Shown: piece after piece, positions 9,094 through 20,981 of the stretch
Numbering within the stretch: the stretch's first letter is position 1
Layout of the letters: each line of letters begins with the position of its first letter
Assembly (NCBI GenBank): GCA_017355425.1
Contig: CP070233.1
Coordinates: 5,761,272 to 5,825,271, forward strand
Length of the DNA: 64,000 nt
Direction of reading: 5' to 3'
Source of the DNA: Dolichospermum sp. DET69
GTDB lineage: Bacteria > Cyanobacteriota > Cyanobacteriia > Cyanobacteriales > Nostocaceae
Notes under the pieces: generated by a model
Databases searched by the model: none
What the model was told of the DNA's origin: nothing
What the model saw: only the letters and a program-made list of their open reading frames with translations
Position numbers and translations under genes: made by a program

Positions 9094-12000
9094 TTATTCA
9101 TCATCAAAATCATCATCATCATTATCATCGTCTTCTTCTTCTTCCTCAAAATCATCATCTTCTTCGATCACAAGGTCGCTAATTTCATCAGCAATCAGAT
9201 CATCATCATCATCTAAAATCAGTCGTTCTCCTATTTTGCTACCAAAACCACCTTCTACTATTCCCGGTGCATCCAGATTATAGAGTTTTGCTGTGCGGTC
9301 ATCTAACACCATATCTAATGGGTCATCAACTTCATCCAGCACACCAATACCCATATCTGTCACGTAGTCATCAATCACCCCTACTTCCTCGTAGGTATTG
9401 TAACCAGTACCAGCGGGAATCAAGCGACCAATGATCACGTTTTCCTTCAAGCCTCGCAGCCAATCAGATTTACCCTCAATAGCAGCTTCAGTTAAGACCC
9501 TGGTGGTTTCTTGGAACGATGCCGCAGAGATAAAGCTGTCGGTGTTCAAAGATGCCTTAGTAATACCCAACAGCATGGGCGTGTATTCCGCTCTAGCTCC
9601 ACCTGTGATGGACATAGCTTCATTCACCTGCTCCACCTGCCGTAGTTCCACCAACTCACCCGGTAACATCGTCGTATCTCCACCGTCATCAATCCGCACC
9701 TTGTTTGTCATCTGCCGGACGATAACTTCGATGTGTTTATCAGAAATCTCAATTCCCTGGGACTGGTACACCATCTGTACTTCGTTCACCAAAAAGGTTT
9801 GTACCTTCTGCAAAGCGTGACTTGCACAGGCATAGATCCCATCCTCCGAGCCTAAACTGAAGAATATTTCTAAGATTTCGTGGGGATTAGAGGGTCCATC
9901 AGTTAGTGGTTGCCCAGCTACTATGTGCGCTCCGTCAGGAACAATCAGGTTTTGCCCAGGTCCAAGAGGATAGTCTGTTACCGTACCATTAGCTTCGACT
10001 ATTTTGATAGAGTAAGCCTCACGGGTAATGGATGTTATCTCATCGCCATCACCATAAACTACCTTCACCTCTCCCGGACGACGGGCCAAAATACAAGCTT
10101 CCTTGGGTTTACGAGCTTCTAGCAACTCCTCAATCCGAGGCAAACCTTGGATAATGTCTCCAGTCTTGGCTCGTTCAAACACCAACAACACTAAGTTATC
10201 ACCCCGTTGCACTAAGTCGCCATCTTCCACTTGCAGCACCGCTCCAGGGCTGACTCGGTAAGGACGACCAATCCGGAGAGTGATAGTGTGTGATAATTTA
10301 TCCGTTGTCAATTGTCCATTGTCCATTGTTTTGGTACTGGCTGCGGATAACTGACCACTGACCACTGACACCACTTGCCCGGACTCTGCTGCAACAATAC
10401 CAGTAGCGATTGTGCTACCTTCTACTACTAAATCCCCTGTTTTCAGATTGGGAAGGACATTGGTATTGACGGTAATTAAATCGTTGGGTCGCAATACCAA
10501 ACAACGGCGTACGGTTTCTGAACCCTGTTGTACACCGCGGACAATTCCCCCTTCCTTACACAAAATCTTTGTGCGGGCAACTACAGATCCTGGATCAATG
10601 GTGTCACCATCAACAACTTCCAAGTTGGTTTGGGTGCTACCTTGGGTCGCATCTGCTGTAATATCGCGCCGGACTACCAAAGATTCCAAAATCACCAACT
10701 GTAACCGCTGAATTTCTGCATTTTCGGAGTCAGTAATTAGTTCTATATCCGCTGCCAAAGGTGAAGCCCCGTGTTCTCCCTCCGTTTCCTGTTCGATCTC
10801 CAATACTATCTGTGTCCGCAGCAGTTCGACTCCCTCCACAGACTTAACTCGTTCTGAATCTTTGTAGGGGATTCTTTGCACTGCCCGCAGTTGAATCGAG
10901 CGCCCTGTGTGCTGACTCACTGAAGTGGTAGCAGGGACATCTGGGTGAGTTGGCACAGCAAATTCCACCACCGGACGACTCAGCAGCCCTGGACCTTCTG
11001 GAGTTTCTACGTACTGGATATACCGTAATTCCGTAGCCACCATGCCTTGTAGTTCTTCTCCCGGTTGTAGGAAGGTATTGTCATGAGCGATCGCTGTCTC
11101 TGGATCATCTACCATTAACAGTTCACCGGGTTTAATCACCACCTCGCGCAAAATGTCGTTCTTCTGGGTAACTTCTACTACCCCACCAGTGTGACAAAAA
11201 ATGTCTTTGACTACTTCTGTCCCCGCTTCCACAAGCTGACCATCTTCTACCAACAGCAAAGAAATATCCTTGTTAACTTCGTGGGTTTCTTCTGGTATCC
11301 AGAGCAGCGTCCCTCCCTGCACTACTTCATATCCTAACTTGGCTTTGCCCTTCTTCTGTACCTCCACTTCAGCAAACTTCAACAAGCCTCCAGAGGTAGT
11401 CCGGTACTGGTCATCTATCAGTTCTGCCACTACTTGACCATTCTGTACCTTAGTCCCTGGTGTCGCCCGCAGGTTGAATTCTGACACAGAGCCGTTGGTA
11501 GGATTGGTGGTGGTAATTAGGTAGTTATTGCGCCCTTGGGAACTATGCACGCTAATTTCTGCCTGGTCTAGCACCACAGAAGCGGTAATAATCTCAATTT
11601 CTCTAGTAGCTTTACCGGGAATCGCCTCTGGCAACCGCACTACCCCACCATGAACAGTGGTCAGTTTGGTTTCTGCCAATACTCCATTGGTATCAATGGC
11701 ATCGCCATTTTTGACCATCAATTCTGCACCGGGGAGTAAATTATAAACGTCTCCCGACAGAATCCAAATCAGTCCCCCTCTCGATGCTGTCACCGTCGTG
11801 TTGCCCTGCCGGTCGGTTTTTTGTTCGGCGACGACATCGGCAAACTTCACCTCTCCAGCCAAGCCTGTGAGTACGTCTTTAACGGCTTTTTCTGTATTAG
11901 TTCTGGTAGTTCTACCCCCCAGTGCTACCTCTGCCACTAAGTGATCTGCCAATACCTGCTGACCATTGTGAATATACAGGGTTGAACCTTGGGTAACGGC

Positions 12001-13221
12001 AATTTCTTGACTTTCCCCTGTCCCCTGCTTTTTATCACCCTCAACCATCAATGTGCCGTTGGCTTCCACATACAGCGCGTCTTCACCATGGCGTGTTCGA
12101 TAGGGACGGGTTTGTAGTTTGCGGGGAATCTTCACTGTTCCTGACACCTTAGAACGCACCTGTTGCGCTACTTCCCCCGTAAATACGCCCCCGGTGTGGA
12201 ATGTCCGCATGGTCAACTGGGTTCCTGGTTCACCAATACTCTGAGCGGCAATAATCCCCACAGCTTCTCCCAAGTCCACCATCTTCGCGTGGGCCAAACT
12301 CCAGCCATAGCAATGTTGACACACGGAACGGGCAGCTTCACAGGTCAAGGGACTGCGGACTGTAACGGTTTGAACACCAGATTTTTGAATTGCGATCGCC
12401 AAATCATCATCAATCGGGGTATTCCGGGGGGCAATCATTTCTCCTGTGACTGGATGCACCACATCCTCACCCACGACTCTGCCCATTAACCGGGTTGCCA
12501 GTTTAATTAAGATCTTGCTCCCTTCCACCATCGCCCCGATAGTTAGCCCTTTGTTAGTGCCACAGTCAAACTCCCGCACAATCACATCTTGGGAAACATC
12601 CACCAACCGTCGGGTTAAATACCCAGAGTCCGCTGTCCGCAGTGCTGTATCTACCAGCCCTTTCCGCGCTCCATAACTAGAAATAATATATTCTGTAACC
12701 GTCAACCCTTCTCGGAAATTAGTTTTAATCGGTAAATCAATAATTTCCCCCTGGGGATCTGCCATTAGTCCCCGCATTCCTACCAACTGCCGCACCTGGG
12801 AAATATTTCCCCGCGCTCCTGAGAACGCCATCATATAGACGGAGTTGAGGGGATCTGTTTTTTGGAAGTGAACTACTACCTCATCCTTCAACGCCTCGGA
12901 GGTACTGTTCCAAGTATCAATTACTTTTTGGAAACGTTCCACTTCAGTAATTTCCCCCCGTTGATATTTTTCTTCTGTGACGAGAATTTCTGTCTCTGCC
13001 GCTTCTAGAAGTTCTTTTTTGGAAGGGGGAATCATCAAGTCATCTACGCTGATAGATACCCCGGCTTTGGTAGCATAGCGGAAACCCAATTCTTTGAGTT
13101 TATCTGCCATTACCGCTGTCCGCGCTGTTCCATAATGGGTAAATGACCAAGAAATTAAATCTCTCAATTTACTCTTATTTACCACAAGATTGCGAAAAAC
13201 TGCTTTAGTCATAATAGTCAT
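9094..13221 (-). CDS. rpoC2: DNA-directed RNA polymerase subunit beta'' (RpoC2)
   Basis: 1375 residues, the C-terminal half of the split beta-prime subunit found in cyanobacteria and plastids. It carries the trigger loop region, the large SI3 insertion characteristic of cyanobacteria and the C-terminal clamp elements. Conserved blocks include [20 protein letters not shown] near residue 145 and [16 protein letters not shown] near 330. The C terminus is an extreme acidic tail of Asp/Glu. At about residues 950-977 an unusual segment, [17 protein letters not shown], corresponds to repeat-like DNA (10290-10370). The ATG at 13221 lies in heptamer-repeat DNA; ATG 13212 is an equally possible start. 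Third in the rpoB-rpoC1-rpoC2 order. Confidence 0.97.
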   Translation of the reverse strand: MTIMTKAVFRNLVVNKSKLRDLISWSFTHYGTARTAVMADKLKELGFRYATKAGVSISVDDLMIPPSKKELLEAAETEILVTEEKYQRGEITEVERFQKVIDTWNSTSEALKDEVVVHFQKTDPLNSVYMMAFSGARGNISQVRQLVGMRGLMADPQGEIIDLPIKTNFREGLTVTEYIISSYGARKGLVDTALRTADSGYLTRRLVDVSQDVIVREFDCGTNKGLTIGAMVEGSKILIKLATRLMGRVVGEDVVHPVTGEMIAPRNTPIDDDLAIAIQKSGVQTVTVRSPLTCEAARSVCQHCYGWSLAHAKMVDLGEAVGIIAAQSIGEPGTQLTMRTFHTGGVFTGEVAQQVRSKVSGTVKIPRKLQTRPYRTRHGEDALYVEANGTLMVEGDKKQGTGESQEIAVTQGSTLYIHNGQQVLADHLVAEVALGGRTTRTNTEKAVKDVLTGLAGEVKFADVVAEQKTDRQGNTTVTASRGGLIWILSGDVYNLLPGAELMVKNGDAIDTNGVLAETKLTTVHGGVVRLPEAIPGKATREIEIITASVVLDQAEISVHSSQGRNNYLITTTNPTNGSVSEFNLRATPGTKVQNGQVVAELIDDQYRTTSGGLLKFAEVEVQKKGKAKLGYEVVQGGTLLWIPEETHEVNKDISLLLVEDGQLVEAGTEVVKDIFCHTGGVVEVTQKNDILREVVIKPGELLMVDDPETAIAHDNTFLQPGEELQGMVATELRYIQYVETPEGPGLLSRPVVEFAVPTHPDVPATTSVSQHTGRSIQLRAVQRIPYKDSERVKSVEGVELLRTQIVLEIEQETEGEHGASPLAADIELITDSENAEIQRLQLVILESLVVRRDITADATQGSTQTNLEVVDGDTIDPGSVVARTKILCKEGGIVRGVQQGSETVRRCLVLRPNDLITVNTNVLPNLKTGDLVVEGSTIATGIVAAESGQVVSVVSGQLSAASTKTMDNGQLTTDKLSHTITLRIGRPYRVSPGAVLQVEDGDLVQRGDNLVLLVFERAKTGDIIQGLPRIEELLEARKPKEACILARRPGEVKVVYGDGDEITSITREAYSIKIVEANGTVTDYPLGPGQNLIVPDGAHIVAGQPLTDGPSNPHEILEIFFSLGSEDGIYACASHALQKVQTFLVNEVQMVYQSQGIEISDKHIEVIVRQMTNKVRIDDGGDTTMLPGELVELRQVEQVNEAMSITGGARAEYTPMLLGITKASLNTDSFISAASFQETTRVLTEAAIEGKSDWLRGLKENVIIGRLIPAGTGYNTYEEVGVIDDYVTDMGIGVLDEVDDPLDMVLDDRTAKLYNLDAPGIVEGGFGSKIGERLILDDDDDLIADEISDLVIEEDDDFEEEEEDDDNDDDDFDDE
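10290..10370 (-). repeat. STRR-like repeat DNA inside rpoC2
   Basis: Within the coding frame, the plus strand reads TGTCAATTGTCCATTGTCC and then CTGACCACTGACCACTGAC, the heptamer family seen in the intergenic spacers. It encodes about 27 residues including SGQLSAAS and does not break the frame. Confidence 0.8.
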
Positions 13222-13333
13222 TAGTCATTAGTTATTAGTTATTAGTTATTAGTTATTAGTTATTAGTTATTAGTTATTAGTCATTAGTTGCTTTTCCTTT
13301 ACTAATGACCAATGACTAATGACTAATGACTAA
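13211..13333. repeat. STRR heptamer repeats between rpoC1 and rpoC2
   Basis: Long run of TTATTAG/TCATTAG heptamers with a TGACCAA/TGACTAA run at its other end. It fills the whole 112-base gap between rpoC1 and rpoC2 and reaches into the rpoC2 start region. Confidence 0.92.
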
Positions 13334-15226
13334 TTAGGCATCTATGGCTTCCTGAATAGCTTGGTTATAAATCGCTCGTCCAGGGGTCGTATAAATGTAC
13401 TGAGAAAGCAAATTTCCCTGGCCATCTTCTCGGACACGCCGGAATTTATAAATCAGTGTCCGACTGTTGAGTTTGCCTTTACTATCTTTGTCTTCAATGA
13501 TTTCTAAGGGTTCTGTATCCGGTTCCCCAGAATCAATTTCCCCATCAAAGCGGACGTAAATATAGGCATGAAGCTCCACTTGCTTGGCTTCATAAGCCAT
13601 AATCACATCATCCAAAGATGAAAAATACTTCCCTGCGCCCTTCGTCGCTTTGGGATTTTCCGCAGTCAGGTAATATGCTCCCAAAACCATATCTTGGCTA
13701 GGAGTCACAATTGGTTTACCGGTCGCTGGGGAGAGAATATTATTAGAAGCCAACATCAATAGCCGGGCTTCTGCTTGACTCTCCAAAGATAGGGGGACGT
13801 GAACCGCCATTTGGTCACCGTCAAAGTCAGCGTTAAAAGCTGGACAGACCAAAGGATGTAGTTGAATAGCTCTTCCTTCTACCAAAATGGGTTCAAAGGC
13901 TTGAATCCCCAAACGGTGCAGAGTCGGCGCTCGGTTTAACATCACCGGATGCCCTTCTATCACTTCTTGCAACACATCCCAAACACTGGGGTCATTGCGA
14001 GAAATCAGTTTTTTGGCAGCTTTGATATTATTTACCATGCCCGAACGAATCAACCGATTGATGACAAAAGGCTGAAACAGTTCTATGGCCATTTCTCTAG
14101 GTAGTCCGCATTGGTGGATTTTCAGATTTGGACCGACGACAATGACGGAACGTCCTGAATAGTCAACCCGTTTCCCCAATAGGTTTTGCCGGAAGCGTCC
14201 TTGTTTACCCTCGATAATATCCGACAGAGATTTGAGGGGGCGGTTATTTGCCCCGACTACTGTCCGTCCGCGACGACCATTATCTATCAAGGCATCTACC
14301 GCTTCTTGCAGCATCCGTTTTTCGTTACGGACAATGATTTCTGGGGCGAGAATTTCCTGAAGTCTGCCTAAACGGTTGTTACGGTTAATTACCCGGCGAT
14401 ACAAATCGTTTAAATCGCTTGTAGCAAATCTCCCCCCATCTAACTGCACCATAGGGCGCAAGTCGGGAGGAATGACGGGGATAATTTCCATTACCATCCA
14501 TTCTGGTTTAGAACCGGTGGCGATGAAGTTATCAATTACCCGCAGGCGTTTAATTAATTTGGCGCGTTTTTGTCCCTTAGCTTTTTCGATTTCTTCTCGC
14601 AGGGTTTCCGCTTCTTGCTCTAATTTAATATCTGCCAACAGCCGCAACAAAGCTTCTGCACCAATACCAACTTCCACACCCTCCAGCAAAGAATCTTCAC
14701 TATAGATAGCGTCTTCGATTTCTAGCCACTGATCTTCGCTCAGGAGTTGTTTATAACTCAAGGTATCGGCGTTACCAGGTGCTAAAACACAGTAGGAATT
14801 GAAATAGACAATTTGCTCTACATCTCGCAGAGGCATATCGAGGAGAATGGCAATATAGCTAGGAATCCCTTTGAGATACCAGACGTGGGCCACTGGGGCA
14901 GCTAGTTTAATAAAGCCCATGCGGTGACGACGGACACGGGATTCCGTAACTTCAACTCCACAGCGCTCGCAAACTATACCTCTATGGCGAACTCGTTTGT
15001 ATTTACCGCAATGACATTCCCAATCTTTAGCTGGTCCAAAGATGCGCTCGCAGAACAAACCATCCATTTCTGGCTTCAGCGTCCGATAATTGATAGTTTC
15101 CGGCTTGGTAACTTCACCTACAAGTTGTCCATTAGGCAAGGTACGTTCACCCCATTGGCGGATGCGTTCTGGGGAAGCTATACCAATTTTTACGTAGTCA
15201 AATTGATTATTTTGGGGAGATCTCAT
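13334..15226 (-). CDS. rpoC1: DNA-directed RNA polymerase subunit gamma (RpoC1)
   Basis: 630 residues, the N-terminal half of beta-prime, separately encoded in cyanobacteria. The catalytic magnesium loop NADFDGDQ lies at residues 465-472. The N-terminal zinc ribbon is visible as C71, C73, C86 and C89 ([20 protein letters not shown]). The rudder and lid region and the [13 protein letters not shown] block are present. Length is typical. It lies between rpoB and rpoC2, separated from each by a repeat array rather than the usual short spacer. Confidence 0.98.
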   Translation of the reverse strand: MRSPQNNQFDYVKIGIASPERIRQWGERTLPNGQLVGEVTKPETINYRTLKPEMDGLFCERIFGPAKDWECHCGKYKRVRHRGIVCERCGVEVTESRVRRHRMGFIKLAAPVAHVWYLKGIPSYIAILLDMPLRDVEQIVYFNSYCVLAPGNADTLSYKQLLSEDQWLEIEDAIYSEDSLLEGVEVGIGAEALLRLLADIKLEQEAETLREEIEKAKGQKRAKLIKRLRVIDNFIATGSKPEWMVMEIIPVIPPDLRPMVQLDGGRFATSDLNDLYRRVINRNNRLGRLQEILAPEIIVRNEKRMLQEAVDALIDNGRRGRTVVGANNRPLKSLSDIIEGKQGRFRQNLLGKRVDYSGRSVIVVGPNLKIHQCGLPREMAIELFQPFVINRLIRSGMVNNIKAAKKLISRNDPSVWDVLQEVIEGHPVMLNRAPTLHRLGIQAFEPILVEGRAIQLHPLVCPAFNADFDGDQMAVHVPLSLESQAEARLLMLASNNILSPATGKPIVTPSQDMVLGAYYLTAENPKATKGAGKYFSSLDDVIMAYEAKQVELHAYIYVRFDGEIDSGEPDTEPLEIIEDKDSKGKLNSRTLIYKFRRVREDGQGNLLSQYIYTTPGRAIYNQAIQEAIDA

Positions 15227-15248
15227 GAGAATTAAAAATTAAATAAGT

Positions 15249-15482
15249 AGTAGGGGCAATCCCCCTGTGGTTGCCCCTCTTGTGGAGTCACCGTAGGGGC
15301 AATCCCCCTGTGGTTGCCCCTCTTGTGGAGTCACCGTAGGGGCAATCCCCCTGTGGTTGCCCCTCTTGTGGAGTCACCGTAGGGGCAATCCCCCTGTGGT
15401 TGCCCCTCTTGTGGAGTCACCGTAGGGGCAATCCCCCTGTGGTTGCCCCTCTTGTGGAGTGGTTGCCCCTCTTGTGGAGTCA
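15249..15482. repeat. 43-bp tandem repeat (GTAGGGGCAATCCCCC unit)
   Basis: About five head-to-tail copies of a unit reading GTAGGGGCAATCCCCCTGTG, then GTTGCCCCTCTTGTGGAGTC and ACC, ending with a truncated copy. Each unit holds a GGGGCAA...TTGCCCC palindrome, so the spacer RNA can form serial hairpins. The last copy ends in GAGTCAC, whose TCA is the complement of the rpoB stop codon (15480-15482). Confidence 0.92.
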
Positions 15483-18400
15483 CTCTTCCCCTTCCAAGGA
15501 CTCACGGGAGAGTGACTCGTAGGTTGGTCTAGACGGAGTGCGACGAGCGGCTTGGTCTGCCATTAGGTCTACTTCCACATCCAAAGAACTACCATCTGCT
15601 TGGGTTTCCACCTTGTGGACGGCAATATCTAAGCCCAAGGATTGCAATTCTCGCATCAACACCTTGAAGGATTCGGGTGTACCAGGGCGAGGAATAGCTT
15701 TACCCTTAACGATGGCGTTGAGAGCTTCATTCCGCCCTTGCATATCATCGGATTTGACTGTTAACAGTTCCTGCAAGGTATAGGCTGCTCCAAAAGCCTC
15801 CAATGCCCAAACTTCCATTTCTCCAAATCTTTGTCCACCTTGTTGAGCCTTACCACCCAAAGGTTGTTGAGTTACCAGGGAGTATGGTCCTGTGGAACGG
15901 GCGTGAATTTTGTCATCAACTAAATGCACCAGCTTGAGCATATAGGCGACACCGACGGTAATGGCCCGGTCAAATGGTTCGCCTGTGCGACCATCATAGA
16001 CCATGATTTTGCCAGCATTGTCGGGGTTATATATCCAATCTTTGCTGGTTTCGTCTCTAGCTTCTTGGAGTTTGCCGTGAACTAGGCGACGGGAAGTTTC
16101 TTCCCCATACATTTCATCGAAGGGAGTAATTTTAAACCTGACTCCTAGGTTATGACCTGCCCAACCCAGTAAACATTCAAATACCTGACCGACGTTCATC
16201 CGGCTGGGTACACCCAAGGGATTGAGAACTATATCTACTGGTGAACCATCCGCCAAATAGGGCATATCTTCCGCTGGCAGGATGCGGGAAATAATCCCTT
16301 TGTTGCCGTGTCTTCCTGCCATTTTGTCGCCAACTTGGATTTTGCGTTTTTGGGCGACATAAACCCGGACGACCATATTTGCCCCTGGTGGCAGTTCATC
16401 ACCTTGTTCGCGGGTAAATAGTCTGACATCAACTACCCGGCCTTTTTCACCATTGGGGACGCGGAGGGAGTTGTCACGGACATCGCGGGCTTTTTCACCA
16501 AAGATGGCTCTGAGCAGTTTTTCTTCTGGGGGTTGGTCTGATTCACCTTTGGGGGTGACTTTACCAACGAGAATATCCCCAGCATCTACCCAAGCCCCAA
16601 TGCGGATAATGCCTTGCTCGTCCAGTTGTCTGAGGGCATCTTCCCCGACGTTGGGAATTTCTCTGGTGATTTCTTCCGGTCCGAGTTTGGTTTGTCTGGC
16701 TTCGATTTCGTATTTTTCGATGTGGATAGAGGTATAGACATCTTCCTGTACCAGGCGCTCGGAGATGAGAATTGCGTCCTCGTAGTTGTAACCCTCCCAA
16801 GGCATATAGGCGACAACTATATTTTGTCCTAATGCCAGTTCTCCGCCTTCTGTGGAAGAACCATCTGCTAATACTTGACCAGCGACGACTTTTTCGCCAA
16901 TTCTCACCAATGGTTTTTGGTTTAAGCAGGTATCTTGGTTAGAACGCTGGTATTTGGAAAGTTTATATTTAAGTTCTTGTCCTTTCTCAATGGGTTGGCT
17001 ACCACTGGCGGCAGACAACTGACCACTGGCGCGGACACGAATTTCTGTGGCATCAACATATATTACGTCGCCATCAGTCCGGGAAACTATCACCATCCCG
17101 GAGTCTCTCGCGGCTTGGGCTTCTAAACCTGTTCCCACTAAGGGGCGTTCTGGTTTTAACAGTGGTACGGCTTGGCGTTGCATATTAGAACCCATGAGCG
17201 CTCGGTTAGCGTCATCATGTTCCAAGAAAGGAATCATGCTGGTGGCAACTGAGATAATTTGCACTGGGGAAACTGCCACATAATCCACCTGTTCGGGGTT
17301 GGTGGTTGTCCAGTCTTGGCGATAGCGAACTGGAACTGATGGTCCTTTGATGTAACCGTTTTCATCTAGGGGAACGTCACCGGTTGCTGTTCGCAGGTCG
17401 TCTTCTTCGTCTGCTGTCATGTAGACGGGAGCAACATTGAATAAGACTTTGCCGTTTTCTACTGCTCTAAAGGGTGTTTCTAGAAAACCGTAGAGGTTAA
17501 CGCGGGCATGGGTAGCTAATGAACCAATTAGTCCGGCGTTTGGTCCTTCTGGTGTTTCAATGGGACATATCCGTCCGTAGTGGCTGGGGTGAATATCTCT
17601 AACTGCAAAACCGGCTCTTTCTCTGGTTAAACCGCCTGGTCCCAAGGCACTGAGGCGACGTTTATGGGTCAATTCCGCTAAGGGGTTGGTTTGATCCATG
17701 AACTGACTTAGTTGGCTAGAACCAAAGAATTCTTTGATAGCTGCTACTAAGGGTTTGGGGTTGACTAGGGATGCGGGGGTAAGAGATTCAGCATCGGATA
17801 CTGTCATCCGTTCTCGAATAATTCTTTCTAACCGATTTAAACCTACTCTGACTTGGTTTTGCAGTAATTCCCCAACGCTTCTGACTCGGCGATTTCCGAG
17901 GTGGTCAATGTCATCTATACTGCCGATGTCGTATTCTAGATTAATCAGGTAATCAACGGCGGCTAGAATGTCCCCAGGGGTAAGGACACGCATGGTGTCG
18001 GGGGCTGATAGGCGAAGTTTTTTGTTGAGTTTATAACGACCAACTTTTCCGAGGTCATAGCGTTTAGGATCGAAGAAGCGAGAGTCTAAAAGCTGTTGTC
18101 CACCTAAGACTGTAGGCGGTTCACCTGGACGAAGTTTCCGATATAATTCCATCAGGGCTTCTTCTTCGGAAAATTGCCCTTCTTTTTCTATGGTTTTTTG
18201 GAAGTATTCTGGATGGCGCAGGGCATCAAAGATTTCGTTATCTGATAAACCCAGGGCTTTCAGCAGTACCTGTGCTGACAGTTTACGGGTTTTATCTATC
18301 CGTACCCAAACTAGGTCATTACGATCTGTTTCAAATTTGAGCCATGCACCCCGGTTGGGAATTAAACTGGCGGAATAGGTCCGTCTGCCGTTTTTATCAA

Positions 18401-18818
18401 TTTCTGATTTATAGTAAACTCCTGGCGATCGCACGATTTGATTAACAATGACGCGCTCGGCTCCATTGATAATAAATGTGCCTCGATCTGTCATCAAGGG
18501 CAAATCACCAATAAATACTTCTTGTTCTTTGATGTCTCCTGTTTCTTTGTTCAGCAGACGGGTAGGGACATACATTTGCACTGCATAAGTGCTGTCTCTC
18601 CGCTTGGATTCTTCAACGCTGTATTTAGGTTCTTTGAGTTTATAATTATTGCCCAAAAAGTGCAGTTCTAGTTTGCCAGTGTAGTCTGTAATTGGACTAA
18701 AGGAGTTCAGTTCTTCTACTAGCCCTTCTTCTAGAAACCAGCGAAAGCTAGAACGCTGAATTTCAATCAAGTCGGGTAATAGAAAGGCGGATTCCATGTA
18801 TTTATCGTCGTTAGTCAT
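15480..18818 (-). CDS. rpoB: DNA-directed RNA polymerase subunit beta (RpoB)
   Basis: 1112-residue catalytic beta subunit. Conserved blocks include [20 protein letters not shown], the rifampicin-region motifs [20 protein letters not shown] and [39 protein letters not shown], and [19 protein letters not shown]. At about residues 595-620 there is an atypical segment, [20 protein letters not shown], coded by DNA resembling the intergenic heptamer family (16990-17035). Length is otherwise normal for cyanobacteria. It is preceded by a 1-kb leader region with a candidate structured RNA. Confidence 0.98.
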   Translation of the reverse strand: MTNDDKYMESAFLLPDLIEIQRSSFRWFLEEGLVEELNSFSPITDYTGKLELHFLGNNYKLKEPKYSVEESKRRDSTYAVQMYVPTRLLNKETGDIKEQEVFIGDLPLMTDRGTFIINGAERVIVNQIVRSPGVYYKSEIDKNGRRTYSASLIPNRGAWLKFETDRNDLVWVRIDKTRKLSAQVLLKALGLSDNEIFDALRHPEYFQKTIEKEGQFSEEEALMELYRKLRPGEPPTVLGGQQLLDSRFFDPKRYDLGKVGRYKLNKKLRLSAPDTMRVLTPGDILAAVDYLINLEYDIGSIDDIDHLGNRRVRSVGELLQNQVRVGLNRLERIIRERMTVSDAESLTPASLVNPKPLVAAIKEFFGSSQLSQFMDQTNPLAELTHKRRLSALGPGGLTRERAGFAVRDIHPSHYGRICPIETPEGPNAGLIGSLATHARVNLYGFLETPFRAVENGKVLFNVAPVYMTADEEDDLRTATGDVPLDENGYIKGPSVPVRYRQDWTTTNPEQVDYVAVSPVQIISVATSMIPFLEHDDANRALMGSNMQRQAVPLLKPERPLVGTGLEAQAARDSGMVIVSRTDGDVIYVDATEIRVRASGQLSAASGSQPIEKGQELKYKLSKYQRSNQDTCLNQKPLVRIGEKVVAGQVLADGSSTEGGELALGQNIVVAYMPWEGYNYEDAILISERLVQEDVYTSIHIEKYEIEARQTKLGPEEITREIPNVGEDALRQLDEQGIIRIGAWVDAGDILVGKVTPKGESDQPPEEKLLRAIFGEKARDVRDNSLRVPNGEKGRVVDVRLFTREQGDELPPGANMVVRVYVAQKRKIQVGDKMAGRHGNKGIISRILPAEDMPYLADGSPVDIVLNPLGVPSRMNVGQVFECLLGWAGHNLGVRFKITPFDEMYGEETSRRLVHGKLQEARDETSKDWIYNPDNAGKIMVYDGRTGEPFDRAITVGVAYMLKLVHLVDDKIHARSTGPYSLVTQQPLGGKAQQGGQRFGEMEVWALEAFGAAYTLQELLTVKSDDMQGRNEALNAIVKGKAIPRPGTPESFKVLMRELQSLGLDIAVHKVETQADGSSLDVEVDLMADQAARRTPSRPTYESLSRESLEGEE
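16990..17035 (-). repeat. STRR-like repeat DNA inside rpoB
   Basis: Plus-strand text ACTGGCGGCAGACAACTGAC followed by CACTGGCG encodes SGQLSAASG in frame on the minus strand. It matches, with a few synonymous differences, the segment at 10340-10370 in rpoC2. Confidence 0.7.
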
Positions 18819-19851
18819 GCCTTTACCTTTATCAACCTGGTTAAACTTTTAAGGAAGCCGAAGCATAAGAGTCTGCCATGAAGGCTTTGTGCTAAAATAT
18901 AGATTCATAGAGAATGAAGTCTATCTGCTCAATAGTCTATTGCTAGGTTTCTGACTGATAGCTCTTTAGTAGCGTTAGCCATAAAATTTCTTTCTACTTC
19001 ACACTTCTTCATCCCTCACACCTCACATTTTCTACCTAATACTTGTTCCTGACTGCAAGATCCCAAAACTGGGGATTCCGCCATAAGTCCTAATCCCAGA
19101 ATAATGTAGTGTTTCGTAGTCAATATTAGGGAATATTTTCCTGCTATTAACGTTTGCGGTCGGTTTGACCAGTCCTTATTTCTAAGTAAAGTTTGCTTCA
19201 ACCTAGTTATCTAAGCTTGTTAAGGTAAAGACACTTTCCTTTCGGAATGTTTAATCAGTACCGACAGATCATGGAACTAGCGAATCCCAAGGTGTCATGA
19301 CTTAAATAACGTTTACCCTTTGACGACGCTTGTGGGTGGTCTGGTTCACATCTAATCCGTATTAGTACGTTTTAGAATGATCCCAGAGGAGGAAATAATT
19401 GCCACAACGTTGCGTTTGAGCGGCAACTATGGATTGGATATTGCTATGATTGTCTAGATCAGACAATTACTTTTAACGATTTTCTTTATTGTTTGATATA
19501 CGAAAGGATTGCTGTTTTCTGGCTTTGGTGGTTTTTTCTAGTCAACCGAGGTGGCCACTGCTGGTTATCTATTGAGAGCATCCGTTTGTAGAGATTTAAG
19601 AGGATGGGTAGACAATTTTGGATTTTAGATTTGGGTCGCTTCGATTTGTGCAAACCAGCTAAAACCACAAATTCCCAAGCCGGCTAATATCATGTTGATA
19701 ACAGCACAAATTGAGTTTTAGGAGTTATTATCTTTCCTTTACTATTATGGCTTGACCTAAATGTTTTGGAGTGATTAATTCTAGCACATTTTTATCCTCC
19801 AAAAGGATCTTATGAGTTAAATCAGCGCTAATGGTAAAGATTTGATAATCG
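18819..19851. other. Long rpoB leader region
   Basis: 1033 bases between tatD and rpoB with no convincing protein gene. It should contain the rpoB promoter. It holds the candidate structured RNA (19000-19420) and otherwise unassigned sequence, including a GCCACAAC/GTTGCG inverted segment near 19402-19425. Short open frames here (for example 19016-19201) overlap the RNA and look non-coding. Confidence 0.6.
19000..19420 (-). ncRNA. Candidate structured RNA upstream of rpoB, related to the HEARO/IscB-type RNA at 49.8 kb
   Basis: Read on the minus strand, about 19365-19150 aligns by eye with the plus strand at about 49835-50010. Shared blocks in order: ACCAGACCACCC, AAGGGTA then CGTTATTT then AGTCA, GACACC, CTAGTTCC, CTGTC, and AACT then GGT then GAAGC. 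Variable stretches between them differ, as expected for a folded RNA. The terminal hairpins and ATGA junction of the 49.8-kb element are not visible here, so this may be a decayed mobile copy or a retained RNA. It lies in the 1-kb gap between tatD and rpoB in the direction of rpoB transcription. Ends are approximate. Confidence 0.45.
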
Positions 19852-20637
19852 TTATAATGATAGACTGAATAATCTACAGGCATTTTGGGTGGTTTTCTGG
19901 GCAATTTCCTCTATTGTTTCTCCTCGTAGCTGTGCTAGTGCTGCCGCTACATAGCGAACATAAGCAGGCTCATTGCGTTTTTCACCACGTTTAGGAACAG
20001 GTGACAGAAATGGACAATCTGTTTCTATAAGTAAGCGATCGCTATCTACCATTAAGGCTGAAGCTTGAATAGTTTGAGCATTTTTAAATGTCACTATGCC
20101 GCTAAAGCTAATATAGAAACCTAAATCTAGAAACCATTGGGTTTCTTCTGGTGTCCCTGTCCAGCAGTGCATGACACCCCGTACCCTTTCTCCATGCAAA
20201 TTCCGCCATTTTTGCAAGACATCTCTCAGATCGGGTGCAGCATCACGACAATGAATAATCACTGGTAAATTCAGTTCACAAGCGATCGCTAATTGTGATG
20301 CAAATACCTGATGCTGATGTTCATAATTATCTGCTTTGTAAAAATCCAACCCCATTTCCCCAATAGCTACTACTTGGGAATTGGAACTGGCCAAAGACTT
20401 GATTAGACCCGCTGTTTGGTCATCCCACTTATGAGCATCTAATGGATGCAGTCCTACAGCAAAGCTAAGTTCAGGGAACTGCTGTGCTATTTGGCTAATA
20501 CTCGCAAATTCTTGCGGGTGAACACAGGAATGAACTAATCGCACTACTCCTGCTTCTTGCCAGCGAGAACGCACTGCGGCCAAATCTGGCTGGAAAATGT
20601 CAAAGTTAATATGTACGTGGGTATCTATGAGTTGCAT
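19852..20637 (-). CDS. tatD: TatD family metal-dependent hydrolase
   Basis: 261-residue TIM-barrel metal hydrolase of the TatD/YcfH family, generally DNase or 3'-5' exonuclease enzymes. Metal-ligand motifs are visible: DTHVHINFD near the N terminus, [12 protein letters not shown] in the middle, [14 protein letters not shown] and ETDCPFLSP near residue 207. It sits between rpsT (57 bases upstream) and rpoB on the same strand, an order I recall for heterocystous cyanobacteria. Full length. Confidence 0.92.
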   Translation of the reverse strand: MQLIDTHVHINFDIFQPDLAAVRSRWQEAGVVRLVHSCVHPQEFASISQIAQQFPELSFAVGLHPLDAHKWDDQTAGLIKSLASSNSQVVAIGEMGLDFYKADNYEHQHQVFASQLAIACELNLPVIIHCRDAAPDLRDVLQKWRNLHGERVRGVMHCWTGTPEETQWFLDLGFYISFSGIVTFKNAQTIQASALMVDSDRLLIETDCPFLSPVPKRGEKRNEPAYVRYVAAALAQLRGETIEEIAQKTTQNACRLFSLSL

Positions 20638-20693
20638 GGCTGGTCATTTGTCAGTTGTCAATGGTAAGTAGGAAACAAACCACTGACTATTGA

Positions 20694-20981
20694 CTAAGCT
20701 GTAAGGGTTTTCTGTTTATGAGCCAATCTTGACTTTTTTCTCGCCCCATTGTTGGGATGAAGTACGCCAGTTTTTACAGCTTTATCAATTTTGCTGTAAG
20801 CTTCAGACATTCTCGTTTCCACTTCTTGTTTGAGTTCGGCTGTCGGATTAGCAGCACAAGCTTCCACAGAACTAAAGTATTTCTTCATCAGCGTTTTTAC
20901 GGCTGATTTATACGCTTTGTTACGCAGTCGGTTTCGTTCTCCGATTTGAGCGCGTTTAAGAGCAGATTTTGTATTCGCCAC
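20694..20981 (-). CDS. rpsT: 30S ribosomal protein S20
   Basis: 95-residue basic helical ribosomal protein that binds the 5' domain of 16S rRNA. The family signature is clear: [20 protein letters not shown] at the N terminus, KTLMKKYF in the middle, and [20 protein letters not shown] at the C terminus. First gene of the rpsT-tatD-rpoB-rpoC1-rpoC2 run. Confidence 0.97.
   Translation of the reverse strand: MANTKSALKRAQIGERNRLRNKAYKSAVKTLMKKYFSSVEACAANPTAELKQEVETRMSEAYSKIDKAVKTGVLHPNNGARKKSRLAHKQKTLTA

Noticed and set aside
9083-9283. Ser-rich plus-strand frame opposite the end of rpoC2
   Set aside because: Antisense shadow of the Asp/Glu-rich RpoC2 tail; low complexity only.
19016-19201. 61-codon minus-strand frame in the rpoB leader
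   Set aside because: Lies inside the candidate structured RNA; no conserved protein pattern.
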